A stretch of DNA of 49,349 bases from Avidehalobacter sp964569265 (GTDB lineage: Bacteria; Bacillota; Dehalobacteriia; UBA4068; UBA4997). The position numbers and the translations under genes were made by a program. Position 1 is the stretch's first letter. Every line of letters begins with the position of its first letter. Under the pieces are notes generated by a model, which had not been told where the DNA came from, searched no databases, and saw only the letters and a program-made list of their open reading frames with translations. Below, piece by piece: positions 24,492-32,825 of this stretch. The stretch lies in assembly GCA_964569265.1 (NCBI GenBank), contig CAZMTO010000012.1:1-49349 (forward strand). The letters are read 5' to 3'.

Positions 24492-25334
24492 ATGAAGCTG
24501 ATGAAAAAATTTGGTTTACTGGCAATGCTGGCAATTTTAACGCTTAGCCTGTTTGGCTGCGGCGGCGATGCCGATACCGGCAAGGTGTATCGCACCTTAG
24601 ATGAAATTAAGGCCAGCGGCACCATCAATATTGGTGTATTTTCGGACAAAAACCCCTTTGGCTATGTTGACGAAAACGGCGCTTATCAGGGCTATGACAT
24701 TTATCTGGCCGAACGCCTGGGCGAAGATTTGGGCGTAGACATCAACTATGTTTCTACCGAGGCTGCCAACCGTATTGAATACCTGCAAACCGGCAAGGTA
24801 GACGTTATTTTGGCCAACTTTACCGTTACCCCGGAACGCGCCGAGGAGGTTGACTTTGCCAGCCCCTATATGAACGTTGCGCTGGGCGTTGTAGCTCCTA
24901 ACGGCACAACTCTTACATCTTTGGACGAGTGGAACGCTGATGACGAGATGATCGTAATTTCCGGCACCACAGCTCAGACTTATCTGATTGACAACTATCC
25001 GGACATCAAAATGCAGAGATATGATTCTTATGCAACTGCTAAAAACGCGCTGGAAAACGGCAACGGCGCAGCATGGTGCAGCGACAACACCGAGGTTATG
25101 GCGTTTGCCACTCAAAACACCGACTTTACCGTGTGCATACCAGAGCTGGGCAATCAGGATACCATTGCACCGGCAGTATCTAAAGGCAACGATACCGTGC
25201 TTGGCTGGCTGAATGAAGAAATTGATGCGCTTTCTCAAACCAGTTTCTTCCACGATGCTTACAAGGCCACCCTGCTTGATACCTACGGTGCCGATTACGA
25301 GGACAGTCTGGTTATCGACGGCACGGCTGAATAA
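24492..25334 (+). CDS. Cysteine-type ABC transporter substrate-binding lipoprotein (CjaA-like)
   Basis: 280 residues. Lipoprotein signal with lipobox LFGC (Cys23). The mature domain is a family-3 solute-binding protein. The stretch GVFSDKNPFGYVDENGAYQGYDIYLAERLG, then ANRIEYLQTGKVDVILANFT and ERAEEVDFASPYMNVALGV, follows closely what I remember of the Campylobacter cysteine-binding protein CjaA (long stretches described, not aligned here). With metY and a Cys-codon leader upstream, cysteine or cystine is the best substrate guess. AAAGGAGAG precedes the ATG. A terminator follows. Confidence 0.88.
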   Translation: MKLMKKFGLLAMLAILTLSLFGCGGDADTGKVYRTLDEIKASGTINIGVFSDKNPFGYVDENGAYQGYDIYLAERLGEDLGVDINYVSTEAANRIEYLQTGKVDVILANFTVTPERAEEVDFASPYMNVALGVVAPNGTTLTSLDEWNADDEMIVISGTTAQTYLIDNYPDIKMQRYDSYATAKNALENGNGAAWCSDNTEVMAFATQNTDFTVCIPELGNQDTIAPAVSKGNDTVLGWLNEEIDALSQTSFFHDAYKATLLDTYGADYEDSLVIDGTAE

Positions 25335-25346
25335 TCAGCATAATAT

Positions 25347-25379
25347 AAAAAGCGGGGACGCAGCTCCTCGCTTTTTTTG
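25347..25379 (+). terminator. Terminator of the metY-cysteine transporter block
   Basis: Nine-base stem AAGCGGGGA / TCCTCGCTT (25350-25358 with 25365-25373) with one G-U pair, then seven T. Confidence 0.88.
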
Positions 25380-25453
25380 TACAAATTTATATTGCCAAAC
25401 AACGTAAAATCAGCTAAAATACTAAATATTATACCACAAAAGGAGATGTTTTT

Positions 25454-26254
25454 ATGGGATTTTTGACGGGTAAAACTGCTATTATTACCGGTGCCGGCAA
25501 AGCTACTTTAAGCGACGGCAGTTGTGGTTCTATCGGCTACGGCATTGCAACAGCCTATGCCAAAGAAGGTGCCAACCTGGTGATTACCGGGCGCAATATG
25601 CAAAAACTGCTGGATGCTAAAACCGATTTGGAAGCTGCATACGGCATTAAGGTGCTGGCTGTGCAGGCTGATGTATCGGCCGGGGCCGACAACAAGGCCA
25701 TTGTACAAAACGTGGTTGACCGTGCCATTGCCGAATTTGGCGCTATTCAGGTGCTTATAAACAACGCGCAGGCTTCGGCATCGGGCGTAACGCTGGCCGA
25801 CCATACCACCGAACAGTTTGATTTAGCGCTGTATTCGGGCCTGTACGCTGCTTTTTACTATATGCAGGCCTGCTATCCTTATTTGGCGCAAAGCAAGGGC
25901 TCCGTTATCAACTTTGCCTCAGGAGCAGGGCTTTTTGGCAACTTTGGGCAATGTGCATATGCTGCCGCCAAAGAGGGTATACGCGGGCTAAGCCGTGTGG
26001 CCGCCACCGAATGGGGCAAGGATGGCATAAACGTTAACGTTATTTGCCCTCTGGCGTGGACTGCACAACTGGAAAACTTTAAAAACGCCTACCCGGAGGC
26101 TTTTGAAAAGAATGTTCATATGCCGCCAATGGGGCATTACGGCAATGTAGAAACCGAAATTGGTCGCGTTTGTGTTCAACTGGCCTCGCCGGACTTTAAG
26201 TTTTTAACCGGTGAAACCCTGACTTTAGAGGGCGGACTGGGATTGCGTCCGTAA
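25454..26254 (+). CDS. SDR-family NAD(P)-dependent oxidoreductase
   Basis: 266-residue classical short-chain dehydrogenase. The cofactor loop is unusually long: TGAGKATLSDGSCGSIGYGIA replaces the compact TGxxxGIG (the motif spans residues about 12-32). Asn of INNAQASA, Ser156 (NFASGAG), Tyr169 and Lys173 (YAAAK) complete the catalytic set. The C-terminal LTGETLTLEGGLGLRP is typical. Substrate unknown. AAGGAGA precedes the ATG. Monocistronic between two terminators. Confidence 0.9.
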   Translation: MGFLTGKTAIITGAGKATLSDGSCGSIGYGIATAYAKEGANLVITGRNMQKLLDAKTDLEAAYGIKVLAVQADVSAGADNKAIVQNVVDRAIAEFGAIQVLINNAQASASGVTLADHTTEQFDLALYSGLYAAFYYMQACYPYLAQSKGSVINFASGAGLFGNFGQCAYAAAKEGIRGLSRVAATEWGKDGINVNVICPLAWTAQLENFKNAYPEAFEKNVHMPPMGHYGNVETEIGRVCVQLASPDFKFLTGETLTLEGGLGLRP

Positions 26255-26272
26255 AATATCAGCTAAATACAA

Positions 26273-26306
26273 AAAAGGTGTGGCCGGCTATATGGTCACA
26301 CCTTTT
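26273..26306. terminator. Bidirectional terminator between the SDR and ATPase genes
   Basis: Thirteen-base stem AAAAGGTGTGGCC / GGTCACACCTTTT (26273-26285 with 26294-26306), A- and T-rich on both sides. It serves both convergent genes. Confidence 0.85.
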
Positions 26307-26323
26307 ACTATTATGTTGAATAA

Positions 26324-27064
26324 TTACAGGATTTTGCTTAAAAAATCTTGCAAACGGGGATTTTTGGGATGAGCGAAAAATTCCTCCGGCGGGTTTTCCT
26401 CGACAATTTTTCCGCCGTCGATAAACACAATGCGCGAGCCAACCTCTTTGGCAAAGCCCATTTCGTGGGTAACAACCACCATCGTCATACCCTCTAAGGC
26501 CAGCGACTTCATAACGCTTAAAACCTCACCGACCATTTCCGGGTCTAACGCCGAAGTAGGCTCGTCAAACAGCATAACATCGGGCTCCATACACAAAGCA
26601 CGCACAATGGCAATACGTTGCTTTTGCCCGCCGGAAAGCTGAGAAGGGTAGGCGTTAGCTCTATCCGCCAAACCAACACGGGCAAGCAGCTTCATTGCAC
26701 GCTCGTTAGCTTCGGCTTCAGACAGCTTAAGCAGCTTTATCGGCGCCACAGTAAGGTTCTTCAAAATCGTCATATGAGGAAAAAGGTTAAAATGCTGAAA
26801 CACCATACCCATTTTTTGACGGTGCCTGTCGATGTTCAATTTAGGGTTGGTGATATCCTGCCCCTCAAAAAATATTTGCCCCTGAGTAGGACGTTCCAGC
26901 AGGTTTAAACAGCGCAAAAATGTGCTTTTACCGCTGCCGGAAGGGCCAATAACCACCACAACTTCGCCTTTGGTTATCTCGGTGTCAATGCCATTTAAAA
27001 CCTGCACATCACCAAAAGATTTATGTAAATCAGAAACCTTTATCAAAACACCATTAGTGGTCAC
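26324..27064 (-). CDS. Polar amino-acid ABC transporter ATPase
   Basis: 246-residue GlnQ/ArtM-type ATPase: Walker A GPSGSGKST, MVFQHFNLFPHMT, LSGGQKQR, VMLFDEPTSALDP and VTHEMGFAKEV. The GTG start at 27064 overlaps the permease stop by 11 bp and lies ten bases after GGAGG. A TTG at 27046 would give the shorter M-I-K-V-S start but lacks a ribosome binding site. Confidence 0.92.
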   Translation of the reverse strand: MTTNGVLIKVSDLHKSFGDVQVLNGIDTEITKGEVVVVIGPSGSGKSTFLRCLNLLERPTQGQIFFEGQDITNPKLNIDRHRQKMGMVFQHFNLFPHMTILKNLTVAPIKLLKLSEAEANERAMKLLARVGLADRANAYPSQLSGGQKQRIAIVRALCMEPDVMLFDEPTSALDPEMVGEVLSVMKSLALEGMTMVVVTHEMGFAKEVGSRIVFIDGGKIVEENPPEEFFAHPKNPRLQDFLSKIL

Positions 27065-27764
27065 TTTGCTTCAGCCTCCTTTCCAGTCTTAATACCAGAT
27101 TGTCGAAAAACATAACCATTGCCAAGTAAATTAACGCCACGGAAATCAGCGGGAAGAACGCATCAAAGGTACGCCCGCGAATAATATCGCCTGCCTTGGT
27201 CAAATCCATACCAGCCGCGTAACCCAAAACAGAGGTCTCCTTCAGCAACACAATAAATTCGTTACCGAGAGAGGGCAATACGGTTTTGAAAGCCTGCGGC
27301 AAAATAATCAGCATCATTGTTTGCAGGTAATTAAAGCCAAGAGAGCGACCTGCCTCCATCTGACCACGGTCTACAGCCTGAATACCGCCGCGCACAATTT
27401 CGGCCACATAAGCACCTGAATTGATACCAAAACCGATAATGCCGCACAAATTTGCACTAAAACCCATCGGACCTAAAATCAAGAAACAAATAATCATCAA
27501 CTGAACAATAACAGGCGTACCACGGATCACCGTAAGGTACACGCGGCAAAACCAGTTCAAAATTTTCAGTTTGCCAGTAGTGTCGTGCGTAAAGCGAATA
27601 CTTGCCACCACCATACCCAGCAAAATACCAATTAAGCAGGCAAAAAAGGTAACTTCCAGCGTGGTTTGCAGACCTTTTACCACATAAACCCAGCGATCTT
27701 CATAAATAAAGCTTACATAAAAGCGCCGCTGCATATCGGCAAGCCACAAGTTAAAACCGTCCAT
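27054..27764 (-). CDS. Polar amino-acid ABC transporter permease
   Basis: About 236 residues, PAAT permease with an extra N-terminal segment before the first transmembrane helix (GLQTTLEVTFFACLIGILLG). EAA loop: GAYVAEIVRGGIQAVDRGQMEAGRSLGF. A single permease here, presumably forming a homodimer, unlike the two-permease cysteine system. The ATG at 27764 is used; the TTG at 27779 is also open. It lies behind a terminator that separates it from the binding-protein gene. Confidence 0.9.
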   Translation of the reverse strand: MDGFNLWLADMQRRFYVSFIYEDRWVYVVKGLQTTLEVTFFACLIGILLGMVVASIRFTHDTTGKLKILNWFCRVYLTVIRGTPVIVQLMIICFLILGPMGFSANLCGIIGFGINSGAYVAEIVRGGIQAVDRGQMEAGRSLGFNYLQTMMLIILPQAFKTVLPSLGNEFIVLLKETSVLGYAAGMDLTKAGDIIRGRTFDAFFPLISVALIYLAMVMFFDNLVLRLERRLKQSDH

Positions 27765-27783
27765 TTTCACACATCCCAACAGT

Positions 27784-27823
27784 AAAAAATAGGGCGAGAT
27801 TAAAAGCTCTCGCCCTTTTTTTT
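27784..27823 (-). terminator. Intercistronic terminator between binding protein and permease
   Basis: Nine-base stem AGGGCGAGA / TCTCGCCCT (27791-27799 with 27808-27816). On the minus strand it is followed by A and six T. Likely partial, letting the binding protein be made in excess. Confidence 0.85.
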
Positions 27824-27847
27824 AATAAATTTTAAATTCAGTTCAAA

Positions 27848-28615
27848 TTATTCAGCAGGGATATATTTGTCAACAATCTGCTGAACAGTACCGTCGGCAA
27901 TCAGCTCCTGCAAAGCGCCGTCTACCTTATTCAACAGCTCGGTGTTGTTTTTAGCAAAGGCAATAGCGTATTCTTCGGTAGCATATTCGGTATCCAAAAT
28001 CTTCAAGCCTTCGTTAGCAGCAACAAATGCTTTAGCAGGCTCCAAGTCAATCAAAACAGCGTCAATCATACCCTGATTAAGAGCTACAACAGCGTCAGCG
28101 CCCTTGTTGTAACGCATAACAGCTTCGTCGCCAAAATCGTCGGTTGCATAGATATCACCGGTGGTGTTGGTCTGTACGCCGATTTTTTTGCCGGACAGAT
28201 CGTCAATAGTAGCAATGGTAGAATCAGACTTAACAATAACTACCTGATGAGCAGTTGCATAGGTGCTGGTAAAATCAGCATTTTCCAAACGGTCGGGAGT
28301 AATAGTCATACCGGCCATACCCATATCAGCCTGACCGGACTGAACAGCAACCAGAATAGAATCAAATGCCATATCGGAGATTTCCAGTTCCATACCCAGC
28401 TTGTCGGCAATAGCGGCTGCAACCTCAGCGTCAATACCAACTATCTGCTGATTTTCGTAGTATTCATAAGGCGGAAACTCGGCATTAGTAGCCATAATCA
28501 GCTTTTCCTTAGCGTTCTGATCATCACTGCCGCCGGTTTGCGTATTACCGCCGCCGCAGGCAGCCAAACCCATCAACATAACAACAGACATCATCAATGC
28601 AAGTAACTTCTTCAT
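27848..28615 (-). CDS. Polar amino-acid ABC transporter substrate-binding lipoprotein
   Basis: 255-residue lipoprotein: signal MKKLLALMMSVVMLMGLAAC with Cys20, then a family-3 solute-binding domain. Marks: ATNAEFPPYEYYENQQIVGIDAEV, GMAGMTITPDRLENADFTSTYATAHQVVIV, GVQTNTTGDIYA and YAIAFAKNNTELLNKVD. The substrate may be arginine, glutamine or another polar amino acid; not determined. GGAGGT precedes the ATG at 28615, making it clearly preferable to upstream ATGs. A strong promoter lies at 28685-28657. Confidence 0.92.
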   Translation of the reverse strand: MKKLLALMMSVVMLMGLAACGGGNTQTGGSDDQNAKEKLIMATNAEFPPYEYYENQQIVGIDAEVAAAIADKLGMELEISDMAFDSILVAVQSGQADMGMAGMTITPDRLENADFTSTYATAHQVVIVKSDSTIATIDDLSGKKIGVQTNTTGDIYATDDFGDEAVMRYNKGADAVVALNQGMIDAVLIDLEPAKAFVAANEGLKILDTEYATEEYAIAFAKNNTELLNKVDGALQELIADGTVQQIVDKYIPAE

Positions 28616-28656
28616 TTTTGTTTTACCTCCAAAACAGATTGTAAATTTATGCATAT

Positions 28657-28685
28657 ATGATAGCAAAATAACCGCTAAAAGTCAA
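28657..28685 (-). promoter_or_regulatory. Promoter of the polar amino-acid transporter genes
   Basis: Minus strand: TTGACT (28685-28680), 17-base spacer, TATCAT (28662-28657) with extended TGC. Same TGC-TATCAT form as the metY-leader and thi promoters. Confidence 0.75.
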
Positions 28686-28730
28686 GGTTTACGCCCAATT
28701 TTATACAATGACAAAACAATTTTATTAGTG

Positions 28731-29372
28731 CTAAAAACGGCGCAGCAAACCGATAACGCGCCCTAAAATCTGCACATCAAAGGTAATAATACTGGACATA
28801 TTAGGGTTTGCCGGCTCTAAACGATAATAATTAGGTTCCTTATAAAAATACTTTACGGTTGCGCTGTCATCTAAAAGCAGGGCGGCAATTTCTCCGTTGC
28901 GCACCGTAGAAGTTTTTTCTACTATTATAAGATCGCCGTTTAAAATGCCCGCGTCGATCATACTTTCACCACGCACCCGCAGCATAAAAAGCTGGCTGTT
29001 AGAGTTCAAAAAATCCAGCGGCAGAGGAAAAACGTCCTCAATCTGTTCTTCGGCAAACAGCGGCTGACCGGCGGCAATGGTACCAAGCAGGGGCACACCG
29101 GCCATCTCTTTGTTGGCGATGCCGGAAAAATAACCGTCATCATTAGTATTATTTTCGGTAGCAATTTCAATGGCACGCTGCTTAGAATCATTGCGACGAA
29201 TATAACCCAGCTCCTCCAGCGTTTTAAGGTGATTATGCACCGTAGAGGTCGATTTCAGGCCGACACCGTCACAAATCTCCCGCACCGAGGGGGCATAGCC
29301 TTTTTCTTCCCAAACACGCTTAATAAATTCCAAAACCGCCGCCTGACGCGGAGTTAAATCTGCATAAATCAT
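28731..29372 (-). CDS. lexA: SOS repressor LexA
   Basis: 213-residue repressor-protease. Winged HTH at 1-70 (YADLTPRQAAVLEFI; SVREICDGVGLKSTSTVHNHL). The self-cleavage site is Ala91-Gly92 in EMAGVPLLG. The Ser137/Lys174 dyad is in RGESM and ATVKYF. The start is ATG 29372 with GAGGTG eight bases upstream. A longer reading frame continues 63 codons upstream, but that part is the operator region. Divergent from yneA across an array of LexA boxes, so it is autoregulated. Confidence 0.97.
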   Translation of the reverse strand: MIYADLTPRQAAVLEFIKRVWEEKGYAPSVREICDGVGLKSTSTVHNHLKTLEELGYIRRNDSKQRAIEIATENNTNDDGYFSGIANKEMAGVPLLGTIAAGQPLFAEEQIEDVFPLPLDFLNSNSQLFMLRVRGESMIDAGILNGDLIIVEKTSTVRNGEIAALLLDDSATVKYFYKEPNYYRLEPANPNMSSIITFDVQILGRVIGLLRRF

Positions 29373-29424
29373 AAAATAACACCTCATATTATTATTTTTG
29401 AACACAATCACAACTGGTAATATT

Positions 29425-29453
29425 ATTGTAACACATCTGTTCGAAAAAAGCAA
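29425..29453 (-). promoter_or_regulatory. lexA promoter with LexA sites
   Basis: Minus strand: TTGCTT (29453-29448), 17-base spacer, TACAAT (29430-29425). A one-mismatch LexA site GAAC-AGAT-GTGT lies in the spacer (29442-29431), and the AAAC-N4-GTTT site at 29452-29463 touches the -35. Confidence 0.7.
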
Positions 29454-29558
29454 ACATTTGTTTGCAATTTTTGCTTGACAATCGAACGTTTGTTCGATAT
29501 AATATAAACACAGGCGAACATTTGTTCGAATTTTATCGATTAACCGAACGGCTGTTCG
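29431..29558. promoter_or_regulatory. Array of LexA boxes in the lexA-yneA region
   Basis: Three perfect GAAC-N4-GTTC sites: GAACGTTTGTTC (29484-29495), GAACATTTGTTC (29516-29527) and GAACGGCTGTTC (29546-29557), each with CG flanks. A weaker AAAC-ATTT-GTTT lies at 29452-29463 and ACAC-ATCT-GTTC at 29431-29442. Start-to-start steps between the last four are 32, 32 and 30 bp, about three helical turns each. Confidence 0.9.
29475..29503 (+). promoter_or_regulatory. Perfect-consensus yneA promoter with a LexA box filling the spacer
   Basis: TTGACA (29475-29480), exactly 17 bases, TATAAT (29498-29503). The 17-base spacer is almost entirely the LexA palindrome ATCGAAC-GTTT-GTTCGA(T), so LexA and polymerase must compete. 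Confidence 0.92.
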
Positions 29559-29581
29559 CAAAGACTACGAGGTGATACATT

Positions 29582-29869
29582 ATGAATAAAACCATAAAAC
29601 GTCGCGTGCGCTGGGATAGAGTAGCATTTTTACTGATAGCTTTGGCTGTACTTATGTCTTTTGCCGTAAATGCCCTGGCTGAAGATTCTCCGTTGATTTG
29701 TGATAATGTAACCGTTGCTGCCGGCGATACGCTTTGGGGCCTTATTAAGGAGGTAAACCCGGATTACTGCGGCAATATGAACGCCGCCGTTTACCAAACC
29801 TGCAAGCTGAATAATATGCCAACCGCGCAAATAAACGTCGGCCAGAGCATACTTATACCAAAATTATAA
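29582..29869 (+). CDS. yneA: YneA-like SOS cell-division inhibitor (TM + LysM)
   Basis: 95-residue protein with an N-terminal transmembrane/signal segment (about 14-34, RVAFLLIALAVLMSFAVNAL) and one LysM domain (about 43-94, starting VTVAAGDTLWGL and ending INVGQSILIP). YneA blocks septation after DNA damage in Bacillus and is encoded divergently from lexA, exactly as here. GAGGTGA precedes the ATG. Expected to be fully LexA-repressed. dinG follows 87 bp downstream without a terminator. Confidence 0.9.
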   Translation: MNKTIKRRVRWDRVAFLLIALAVLMSFAVNALAEDSPLICDNVTVAAGDTLWGLIKEVNPDYCGNMNAAVYQTCKLNNMPTAQINVGQSILIPKL

Positions 29870-29956
29870 CGGGTTTTTATCGGCGCATTAGCAGGATTTG
29901 AGCCTACAAAGCCAGAATTTATATCAGACATATTGCTAACGAACGGTGGAATTATT

Positions 29957-32758
29957 GTGAATTTTCTGGTTATAGACTTAGAAACAACCGGTTTAAACCC
30001 AAATACAGACGAAATAATTGAAATTGGCGCGGTAAAAATAATTGACGGCGTTATTACCGACACCCTGCAAACTCTGGTAAAGCCGCTGCATACTGTGCCC
30101 GACGAAATCGTTGCGCTGACAGGCATCTCTAACCAAATGATTGCCGACGCACCCCGGTTAAGCGAGGCCGTAGCTTTGCTTAACCATTTTGCCGATGGCG
30201 AGTTTTACTGGGTAGCGCACAATAAAAACTTTGAGTCAAGCTTTCTAAATCCTCTGCTTAACCGCCCGTTAGCTTGGATAGACACCATAGACATTGCCAA
30301 AATTTTGTTGCCGTTTAACCGTTATTCGCGCTTAGGAGCGCTGCTGGAGCAGTTTTCAATAAAACACGACGAGCTGCACAGGGCCTTGGCCGATGCACGT
30401 GGCACCGCTGACCTGTTGCTGCTTATGCTAAAGCAGTTGACCGACTTGTCCGATCGTCTGTGGCGCAATTTTGTGCAAATATGCCAGCCGGTAAATTCTC
30501 CGTTAGCCGATTTATTTAGGCAGACGTTTAACAGCCGAACACTAAATAACCGGCTTTTACTGGATAATTCCATAAATGGTCTGGATTCCTTAAATTTTGA
30601 CTGTGGTTTGGATCAGGACGAGGTCAACGAGGATTATGTATTGCCGGAGCAGCAGATCACTGCTTTTTTTAACAATTTGCCCGCCGATGAATATGAGATA
30701 CGCCAGGAGCAAATAACTATGTCGGAAAAGGTGGCCGGCGCTTTTAACAAACACCAAATCTTGCTGGCCGAAGCCGGCACCGGCACCGGCAAAAGTCTGG
30801 CTTATCTGCTGCCGGCGGCGTTATTTTCCTTAGGCAGCAACCAGCAGGTGATTATCAGCACCAACACCATCAATCTGCAGGATCAGCTTTTGCACAAAGA
30901 TATTCCGCTGCTAAAAAAGGAACTGCACAAACAGCGCGCGCTAAACTTCCAGTCGGCTGTACTAAAAGGCCGCAATAACTATCTGTGCCTGCGCAAATGG
31001 CGCCAGGCCCGTGAGCATGCAACCCCCGAAACACTGGCGCTCTATTTGCGAATTGAACACTGGTTAACGCTAACGGCCACCGGCGATTACAGCGAGCTAA
31101 ACCTCTGGGGGCACGAGCAGGAGCTTGTTGAAAACCTTAATGCCGGCAGCGAAACCTGCGTCGGCTTTAATTGCACTAACAGCCGTACAACCTGTTTTGT
31201 TACCAAGGCCAAGCGCCGCGCCGCCAACGCCAATATTTTAATAGTTAACCATTCTTGGCTGCTAAGCGCTGCCCAATGCGAGGATGAAGGAGGAGGGCTG
31301 TTGCCAACCGCCGCCTACCTGATAATCGACGAGGCACACCAACTGCCTGCGGTTGCCGAACGCCAGTTTTCTCAGCGATTTTCGGCCCGCGAGGTTAACC
31401 GCGTTATCAACAATTTATCCCACCAAAATCACTTGCAGGAGCTTTTGCGCAAGCTGCAAAAGTTTGCCGACCACAACAGCCTTATTGGCAAGCTGAACAA
31501 ATTGCTTACGGCACAAACCAATGTTGCTGATATGAACCGCGACTTTGAAATTGCCACGCAGGATTTTTATGCCAAGGCCGCGCGTCCGCTTGACCGGCAG
31601 GTGCGGATAGTGGAACAGCGCAACAGTGATGACTTGTGGCCGCCGCTGGAAAATTCGCTGAGTAATCTGATATTTTCTCTGCGGCAGTTGGCGCGTACTT
31701 TAAACGATATTTTAATTGGTTTGGAGGATGACAACCCGTTTGTTTCGATAGATGTTGTTGCCGGCTGGCAAAACCTGAAAAATACCATTAGCGAGCTTGT
31801 ACAAACCGGCCAACTGATTATTGACGGCAAAAACACCGAAACCGATGACGAATGTGTTGTCTGGTTGGAAAAATTTACGATTAGAGATTTGAGCGCGCCT
31901 ATTGACGATTTGCAATGGTGGGTGGCGCCGGAGGATATTCGTCCACTTTTGCGCCGCTACGTATTTTCCGGCAAACGCAGTATGGTTTTTGCGTCGGCAA
32001 CCCTGGCCAACAACGATTTTAGCTATTTCAGCCGTGAGCTTGGTTTGCCCCAACTGCCGTTGGACACAGAAAGTCTGATGCTGCCGTCACCGTTTGACTA
32101 TGCACATAATGCACGTTTGCTTTTAACCGACGATATTGCTGACTATACCAAAACCAGCGAACTGCTCATTCAACAGCAGCTTGCCGCGGCCATAGCCAAG
32201 CTGGTAACGGCGGCCAAAGGTCGCGCGCTGGTGCTTTTTACTTCATATCAGCAGCTAAATGGCGTTTACCGGCTTTTGCTGCCCCTGCTTGCCGAAAGTG
32301 ATATAAAGCTGTTGGGCCACGGCATCAGCGGCGGACGCAATTTTATCATAGAATCTATGCAAAAAAACGCGAATTGCTGTGTTTTAGGCGTTAGCAGCTT
32401 TTGGGAAGGCGTTGATATCAAAGGCAGCAATTTATCCCTGCTTATTATTGTTCGCCTACCGTTTGCCCCGCCAAATACCCCTTTGTTAGAAGCCAAATTT
32501 GAGCGCATAAAAGGGCAAGGGGGCAATCCCTTCCGCGACTACAGCCTGCCGCAGGCCGTTTTGCGCTTTAAGCAGGGCTTTGGCCGCCTAATACGCAGTA
32601 AAGATGACAGGGGCATTTGTTGTGTTTTGGATCAGCGAATTTGCAACACCAAGGGTTATGGCAGCAAATTTTTAGCAGCTCTGCCGTCAATGCCGGTAAA
32701 ACAGTGCAGCATAGACGAAATGACAGCGGAAATTGAAGATTTTTTGGCGGACAACTAA
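29957..32758 (+). CDS. dinG: DinG-type helicase with N-terminal DEDDh exonuclease domain
   Basis: 933 residues. An N-terminal proofreading-like exonuclease (1-165; Asp7/Glu9 in IDLETTGLN, His141/Asp146 in HRALADA) is fused to an XPD-family helicase. The third exonuclease acidic residue is Glu93 (HNKNFESSF) where Asp is usual. Walker A AEAGTGTGKS lies near 271-280. Four Cys (344, 401, 406, 413) have the spacing of the XPD/DinG Fe-S cluster; then IIDEAH near 456 and QGFGRLIRS at the end. The start is GTG 29957 after GGTGGA, giving the family start M-N-F-L-V-I-D. Probably co-transcribed with yneA as an SOS gene. Confidence 0.92.
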   Translation: MNFLVIDLETTGLNPNTDEIIEIGAVKIIDGVITDTLQTLVKPLHTVPDEIVALTGISNQMIADAPRLSEAVALLNHFADGEFYWVAHNKNFESSFLNPLLNRPLAWIDTIDIAKILLPFNRYSRLGALLEQFSIKHDELHRALADARGTADLLLLMLKQLTDLSDRLWRNFVQICQPVNSPLADLFRQTFNSRTLNNRLLLDNSINGLDSLNFDCGLDQDEVNEDYVLPEQQITAFFNNLPADEYEIRQEQITMSEKVAGAFNKHQILLAEAGTGTGKSLAYLLPAALFSLGSNQQVIISTNTINLQDQLLHKDIPLLKKELHKQRALNFQSAVLKGRNNYLCLRKWRQAREHATPETLALYLRIEHWLTLTATGDYSELNLWGHEQELVENLNAGSETCVGFNCTNSRTTCFVTKAKRRAANANILIVNHSWLLSAAQCEDEGGGLLPTAAYLIIDEAHQLPAVAERQFSQRFSAREVNRVINNLSHQNHLQELLRKLQKFADHNSLIGKLNKLLTAQTNVADMNRDFEIATQDFYAKAARPLDRQVRIVEQRNSDDLWPPLENSLSNLIFSLRQLARTLNDILIGLEDDNPFVSIDVVAGWQNLKNTISELVQTGQLIIDGKNTETDDECVVWLEKFTIRDLSAPIDDLQWWVAPEDIRPLLRRYVFSGKRSMVFASATLANNDFSYFSRELGLPQLPLDTESLMLPSPFDYAHNARLLLTDDIADYTKTSELLIQQQLAAAIAKLVTAAKGRALVLFTSYQQLNGVYRLLLPLLAESDIKLLGHGISGGRNFIIESMQKNANCCVLGVSSFWEGVDIKGSNLSLLIIVRLPFAPPNTPLLEAKFERIKGQGGNPFRDYSLPQAVLRFKQGFGRLIRSKDDRGICCVLDQRICNTKGYGSKFLAALPSMPVKQCSIDEMTAEIEDFLADN

Positions 32759-32825
32759 CATTTATTGCGCCCCCGGTATATATATTTAATAACAGGCGCA
32801 GTTGATATTAAGGGAGGTTTTGCCA

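Noticed and set aside
29373..29561. N-terminal extension of LexA by 63 codons
   Set aside because: It would translate the operator/promoter region. A good ribosome binding site and the family start fit ATG 29372.
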